A stretch of 64,000 bases of DNA from Candidatus Melainabacteria bacterium (lineage in GTDB: Bacteria; Cyanobacteriota; Vampirovibrionia; Gastranaerophilales; Gastranaerophilaceae), in the NCBI GenBank assembly GCA_003258795.1, contig QHMH01000007.1, forward strand, positions 62,001-126,000. The letters run 5' to 3'. The notes beneath the pieces were generated by a model, which made no database searches, was not told where the DNA came from, and saw only the letters and a list, made by a program, of their open reading frames with translations. Shown in pieces: positions 60,578 to 64,000 of the stretch; within the stretch, counting starts at the first letter, position 1, and each line of letters opens with the position of its first letter. Position numbers and translations under genes: made by a program.

Positions 60578-61624
60578 ATGAATTTAGCACAAAAAACAAT
60601 TCGAGAAAAAATTGAGCAAAGAGAAGAAAAACTTTTGAGTGAATTTGCCTTCAAGAGCACTCAAAGTAAAGGTAGAAAAATTTTTGAAGAAAAATGTAAT
60701 TTAAGGACGGAATTTCAACGTGACCGTGATAGAATAATTCATTCTCGAGCATTCAGAAGATTGAAGCACAAAACTCAAGTCTTTTTATCTCCATTTGATG
60801 ATCACTTTAGAACAAGGCTTACTCATACGCTTGAAGTTTCGCAAATTGCACGTACAATAGCAAGAGCATTGGATTTAAATGAGGATTTGACAGAAGCAAT
60901 AGCGCTTGGACATGATTTGGGACACACTCCTTTTGGACATTGTGGCGAAAAAGTTTTAAATGAATTTATGACGGGTGGTTTTAATCATAATGTTCAAAGT
61001 GTGCGAGTTGTTGAAGTCATAGAAAAACTTAACTTGTGCAGAGAAACAATTGATGGAATCTTGACACATTCTTGGGGATATGAACCTAAAACTCTTGAGG
61101 CACAAACAGTTCAACTCGCGGACAAAATTGCATATATAAACCATGATATTGATGATTCTATTCTTGCAGGACTCATTACTGAAAATGATTTACCAAAAGA
61201 TTGTGCAAAATATTTTTCATCAATAGAGGGAGATTTTTCTTTGAAGAAAAAAAGACTTACTAAAATGATTGAAGAAATTGTAAAGAACTCAATGGGCAAA
61301 GATAAAGTATCGATGAGTGAAGAAGGATGGAGATATACAACAGAACTTCGTGATTGGATGTTTGAGAATATTTATACGAATAATGTAGCCAAAAAAGAAG
61401 AAGTTAAAGCAAGTAATATCATAAGAGAATTATTTTTACACTACTTTAAAGAGGTGTCTAAAGAATTTGATGAAGCAAGAGCAAAAAGAATTGTTTGTGA
61501 CTATATTTCTGGAATGAGTGATGCTTCAGCAATTGAAAAATTTAAAGATATATTTATTCCATATCCGATGATAACAAAGATTAAAGATAATAACTTATTG
61601 AGATTATCAAAACTTGGGGAATAA
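60578..61624 (+). CDS. dgt: dGTP triphosphohydrolase-like HD protein
   Basis: Hydrolyses dGTP (or related dNTPs) to nucleoside and tripolyphosphate. The frame is open from 60395, but the ATG at 60578 has TGGAGAA upstream and gives the family N terminus. The HD core is present: H83 in RLTHTLEVSQIARTIARAL and H112-D113 in GHDLGHTPFGH. RIIHSRAFRRLKHKTQVF and WGYEPKTLEAQTVQLADKIAYINHDIDD are conserved. 348 residues fits type 2 dGTPases. It is transcribed divergently from the aminotransferase gene. Confidence 0.94.
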   Translation: MNLAQKTIREKIEQREEKLLSEFAFKSTQSKGRKIFEEKCNLRTEFQRDRDRIIHSRAFRRLKHKTQVFLSPFDDHFRTRLTHTLEVSQIARTIARALDLNEDLTEAIALGHDLGHTPFGHCGEKVLNEFMTGGFNHNVQSVRVVEVIEKLNLCRETIDGILTHSWGYEPKTLEAQTVQLADKIAYINHDIDDSILAGLITENDLPKDCAKYFSSIEGDFSLKKKRLTKMIEEIVKNSMGKDKVSMSEEGWRYTTELRDWMFENIYTNNVAKKEEVKASNIIRELFLHYFKEVSKEFDEARAKRIVCDYISGMSDASAIEKFKDIFIPYPMITKIKDNNLLRLSKLGE

Positions 61625-61762
61625 AATTATTTTCCTAAAATGCTTGCTATGGGGTCTTTTTCTCTTATTATATTAAGAAATATTAAGCAATGTGGAGTAA
61701 AAAAGTCAATTTTTTGGAACAAAAATCCTTTATAAAAGAGTAAGGTTTATGAAACTGAATTA

Positions 61763-61836
61763 AAAAATATAGGAAAGATTAAATCGGAAAGAAAAATATA
61801 GGAAAGAAAATTCATAATTATTGAATATAGGTAAGG
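61763..61836. repeat. Three direct repeats with 29-base period
   Basis: AAAAATATAGGAAAGA occurs perfectly at 61763-61778 and 61792-61807, and in degenerate form (GAATATAGGTAAGG) at 61823-61836. The AATATAGG cores are exactly 29 bases apart. The repeats are too short and too few for a CRISPR array. Confidence 0.7.
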
Positions 61837-61876
61837 TTTTTTTAAACTCTCTCTCTTAATATCCTCGTGTTTATTT

Positions 61877-61908
61877 AATGTTTGCTTTAATTGCAAACAT
61901 TTTTTTTG
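61877..61908 (+). terminator. Intrinsic terminator downstream of dgt
   Basis: AATGTTTGC (61877-61885) pairs with GCAAACATT (61893-61901), loop of seven bases, then seven more T's. It lies 250 bases after the dgt stop. Confidence 0.88.
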
Positions 61909-61993
61909 CTTAAAAATAGAGTTTTTGAGCTGTTTGTTGTTTATGCGATAGAAATACTTTTTAATTTTTTATCACACTTTTCCCGCCCTTTTT

Positions 61994-63082
61994 TTATTGT
62001 ATAAGTTTTCCGTCTTCTATTTTAAAAATTTTAACCGTTTTCAAAAATTCTTCATCAAAAAGTAAAGTATCAACACTTGTTATAATTGTTTGTATATCAG
62101 AGTTTATTGTTTTTAATAGATAATTTTGTCTTAAGTCGTCAAGTTCTGCGAGTACGTCATCTAAAAGTAATACTGGATTTTCTCCGATTTTATTTGCTAT
62201 AATATCAAGTTCTGCAAGTTTTAATGATAAAACAATTGTTCTTTGTTGACCTTGAGATGCAAATTTGGTTGCCTCTTTTTCATTCAAATAGAAAATAACA
62301 TCATCTTTGTGAGGACCAGAAATTGTTTGTTTTTTTATAAGTTCAAGTTCATATCTTTCTTCTTGTTTTTTTCTAAACTTTTCAAATATAATTTCTGTTT
62401 CTGTATCTTCATCTTCTAAAAAATTGCAACCATACCTTATTGTTAAATTTTCACATCCACTGATAATTTTGTGTTTCTCTTTGGTTATAGCTTCAATTTC
62501 CTTTAAGAATTTTTTTCTTAAGCAAATTATATTTGTTCCTGTTATTGCGAGTTGTTCGTTATAAACTTCTAATAAGGTTCGATTTCCGTCATAATTCTTT
62601 AATAAATTATTTTTTTGTATTCTGATTTTATTGTATTTAGATAGTCTATCTCCATAAATTGGATATATTTGCATAATTGCGCAATCGAGCCAATTTCTTC
62701 TATCTTCTGGAGCTCCTCGAAGTAGCATTAAATCTTGTGAGGAAAAAAGAACTGTTTTTAAAACAGATTTAAACTCTCTTGGGTTTGTTTTTAAATTGTT
62801 TACTTTTAATGCACGATTATTTTTGTAAGATATTTCAAGAGATATTTTTGTATTTTTTTCTACATCTGCAGATATTAAAAATCCGTCAGTATCAAATTTT
62901 ACAAAATCAGAATTGTTATATGTTCTTTGGGACTTCAAGGTTGAAAGCAAATATATACTTTCCAAGATGTTGGTTTTTCCTTGTGCATTTTTGCCGATTA
63001 TAAGATTCTTTTTAGGGCTAAACTCAAGGTCAATTTCTTCAATGTTTCGAAAATTTTTTAATGATAAATTTAATACTTTCAT
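61994..63082 (-). CDS. recF: Recombination protein RecF
   Basis: An ABC-type ATPase that loads RecA at gaps with RecO and RecR. Walker A is GKNAQGKT at 30-37, ISGPHKDDVIF is present, the signature is KFASQGQQRTIVLSLKLAEL, and Walker B is PVLLLDDVLAELD. 362 residues is normal. dnaA, dnaN and gyrB, often neighbours, are absent. The ATG has no Shine-Dalgarno site; a perfect TATAAT lies six bases before it, with TTGCAA 17 bases further up. Confidence 0.96.
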   Translation of the reverse strand: MKVLNLSLKNFRNIEEIDLEFSPKKNLIIGKNAQGKTNILESIYLLSTLKSQRTYNNSDFVKFDTDGFLISADVEKNTKISLEISYKNNRALKVNNLKTNPREFKSVLKTVLFSSQDLMLLRGAPEDRRNWLDCAIMQIYPIYGDRLSKYNKIRIQKNNLLKNYDGNRTLLEVYNEQLAITGTNIICLRKKFLKEIEAITKEKHKIISGCENLTIRYGCNFLEDEDTETEIIFEKFRKKQEERYELELIKKQTISGPHKDDVIFYLNEKEATKFASQGQQRTIVLSLKLAELDIIANKIGENPVLLLDDVLAELDDLRQNYLLKTINSDIQTIITSVDTLLFDEEFLKTVKIFKIEDGKLIQ

Positions 63083-63088
63083 TCTCGA

Positions 63089-63117
63089 ATTATAAATGTA
63101 TTAGTTTTTTTTTGCAA
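63089..63117 (-). promoter_or_regulatory. Promoter of recF (leaderless type)
   Basis: On the minus strand TTGCAA (63112-63117), a 17-base spacer and TATAAT (63089-63094) end six bases before the recF ATG. The promoter overlaps the last codons and stop of menG. Confidence 0.7.
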
Positions 63118-63764
63118 ATTTGTGCTGAAATTTGTCCAAATAAAAAATCTTTTCTTTTTACAAAGTCAAATCCATTTTTAATAAAAATATTTTTAAGCTC
63201 AGATGGGGCTGGAAAGGTTTCATTTGACTTTGCAAGATATACATAAGGTTTTTCATCTTTGTGAAAAATTTTTCCTGCAAGTGAAACAAACCCATACATA
63301 TATGGTTTTAAAAATATATTAAAAAATTTGTTTGGTTTTCCCAGATCGATATTTGTTAAAATTCCATTAGGTTTTAGTATTCTATGACACTCTTTTATGA
63401 CTGTTTGAATATCTTCAACGTTACGAAGACCAAAAGCAATCATACATACATCAAAAGAATTATCTTTAAACGGAAGTGATGAAACATCGCATTTTACAAA
63501 ATTTATTTTTGGATATTTTCTTCTTGCAATATCAAGCATTTTCTCTGAAAAATCTACACCAATAACATTTGCATTTGTATATTTTTGCTTAAGCAAATTT
63601 GTCATTTCGCCAGTTCCGCAACATAAATCAATAATATCTTTTTGGCAAGGAGGCAGCAATTTTACCAAAGCCTTTCTAAAAAGCCCATGGGTAAAAAGCG
63701 ATATTATGTCATTCATCTTGTCGTAGTCTTTTGCTATGGAGTTAAAAATTTCAAGAGTATTCAT
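63090..63764 (-). CDS. menG: Demethylmenaquinone / quinone-biosynthesis methyltransferase
   Basis: C-methylates the ring of demethylmenaquinone, or a related quinone, with S-adenosylmethionine. SAM motif I is IIDLCCGTGEMTNLL near residue 40. It is followed by ANVIGVDFSEKMLDIARRKYP, SLPFKDNSFDVCMIAFGLRNV (family core) and ECHRILKPNGILTNIDLGKP. 224 residues is normal. No other quinone gene is nearby. It starts two bases after the stop of the preceding coiled-coil gene, with A-rich sequence and no strong ribosome binding site, so it may be translated by coupling. Confidence 0.93.
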   Translation of the reverse strand: MNTLEIFNSIAKDYDKMNDIISLFTHGLFRKALVKLLPPCQKDIIDLCCGTGEMTNLLKQKYTNANVIGVDFSEKMLDIARRKYPKINFVKCDVSSLPFKDNSFDVCMIAFGLRNVEDIQTVIKECHRILKPNGILTNIDLGKPNKFFNIFLKPYMYGFVSLAGKIFHKDEKPYVYLAKSNETFPAPSELKNIFIKNGFDFVKRKDFLFGQISAQICKKKLIHL

Positions 63765-63766
63765 TT

Positions 63767-64000
63767 TTATTTTTTAAAATAGTCGCAAATTAGAGTTTTC
63801 TTTTTAGGTAAAAGATTTTTAAGCTTTTCTGAAAAAGTATCATGCTCTAAATCTTCTAAACGTTTGTTCAATTCCGCTTTTTCTAATACAACTTTATTAT
63901 ATAAATCTGAACAAACACTTGACTTGTCAGTGTGTGTGGATAGCTTTTTTAATTGAATTTCTTTTTCTTTAATGTGTTTTTTTAATTCTTCAATTTTGTC
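63767..64000 (-). CDS. Coiled-coil protein, 3' part (77 aa visible)
   Basis: The frame is open from the window edge at 64000 to TAA at 63767-63769, so the start lies beyond. The visible part is strongly helical: DKIEELKKHIKEKEIQLKKL, then LYNKVVLEKAELNKRLEDLE, and ends KTLICDYFKK. This looks like the C-terminal coiled coil of a longer protein. I cannot identify the family. It is the upstream neighbour of menG. Confidence 0.7.
   Translation of the reverse strand, partial: DKIEELKKHIKEKEIQLKKLSTHTDKSSVCSDLYNKVVLEKAELNKRLEDLEHDTFSEKLKNLLPKKKTLICDYFKK

Larger units (their letters stand above)
61625..61993. other. 369-base spacer with direct repeats and terminator
   Basis: No gene is found. It contains three copies of AATATAGG with 29-base period (61766, 61795, 61824) and a hairpin terminator at 61877-61908. 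No DnaA-box cluster is seen, although recF is adjacent. Confidence 0.75.

Noticed and set aside
61763..61836. Possible CRISPR array
   Set aside because: Only three repeats of 8-16 bases with 13-base gaps and no cas genes in the window.
61625..61993. Possible replication origin next to recF
   Set aside because: No cluster of TTATCCACA-type boxes, and no dnaA or dnaN nearby. One near-match TGTGGATAG at about 63936 lies inside a coding frame.
1..64000. tRNA and rRNA genes
   Set aside because: No cloverleaf with a GTTCRA arm and no conserved rRNA segment was seen in the gaps; a tRNAscan run would be decisive.

Overview
The window is AT-rich bacterial chromosome, gene-dense and almost free of mobile DNA. 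The RNA polymerase beta' subunit is encoded by two genes, rpoC1 (17829-19541) and rpoC2 (19581-23429). The rpoC2 product carries a very large insertion in its second half. That split plus insertion is the hallmark of Cyanobacteriota. There are no photosynthesis genes, flagellar rod genes are present (8686-10946), and base composition is low in GC. Together these point to the non-photosynthetic sister lineage (Melainabacteria / Vampirovibrionophyceae), most likely a gut-type Gastranaerophilales genome. The lineage call is inference from gene content; no 16S gene or tRNA is in the window.

Layout. 1-5.3 kb: 3' end of pepT, a small exported protein, aroC and a fused aroK-aroB (shikimate pathway), then nadA in reverse. 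5.4-8.6 kb: two tiny unknown genes, then mnmE and a MATE exporter in reverse. 8.7-12.0 kb: four flagellar rod-type genes followed by ruvB. 12.0-14.2 kb: a large lineage-type unknown protein and an EF-hand protein. 14.5-23.4 kb: rpoB-rpoC1-rpoC2. 23.5-29.2 kb: an exported metzincin-type protease, a DHH phosphoesterase with a long N-terminal extension, and a Ski2-like helicase. 29.3-38.3 kb: uvrA, yidC, queA, a TPR protein, a DivIC/FtsB-like protein, an outer-membrane-like protein, an unlisted 48-residue gene and a YD-repeat-like protein. 38.4-40.8 kb: minC-minD-minE. 40.8-41.4 kb: a palindrome-rich spacer and a small cysteine-rich protein behind a leader with an intrinsic terminator. 41.5-53.4 kb: hpf, a sensor kinase, an exported protein, an HTH protein, recA, a uridine-kinase-like enzyme, gshB, glmU, mnmA, a dicarboxylate/amino-acid symporter, an unknown protein with a CoA-dehydratase-activase-like ATPase, and yraN. 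53.5-64 kb: a TPR/glycosyltransferase-like protein, rpsO, a HEAT-repeat protein, dedA, an aminotransferase, a dGTPase, recF, menG/ubiE and the end of a coiled-coil protein.

The most striking sequence-level pattern is regulatory. At least eight genes without a Shine-Dalgarno sequence (ruvB, uvrA, recF, the sensor kinase, two exported proteins, a coiled-coil protein and the 48-residue gene) have a -10 box ending exactly six bases before the start codon. That places the expected transcription start on the first base of the start codon, so they look leaderless. Three are DNA repair genes. Other points of interest are the activase-like pair downstream of a symporter, the attenuator-like leader of the cysteine-rich protein, a MinE with a 100-residue charged tail, an MnmA without the usual second catalytic cysteine, and a face-to-face divergent promoter between the aminotransferase and dGTPase genes.
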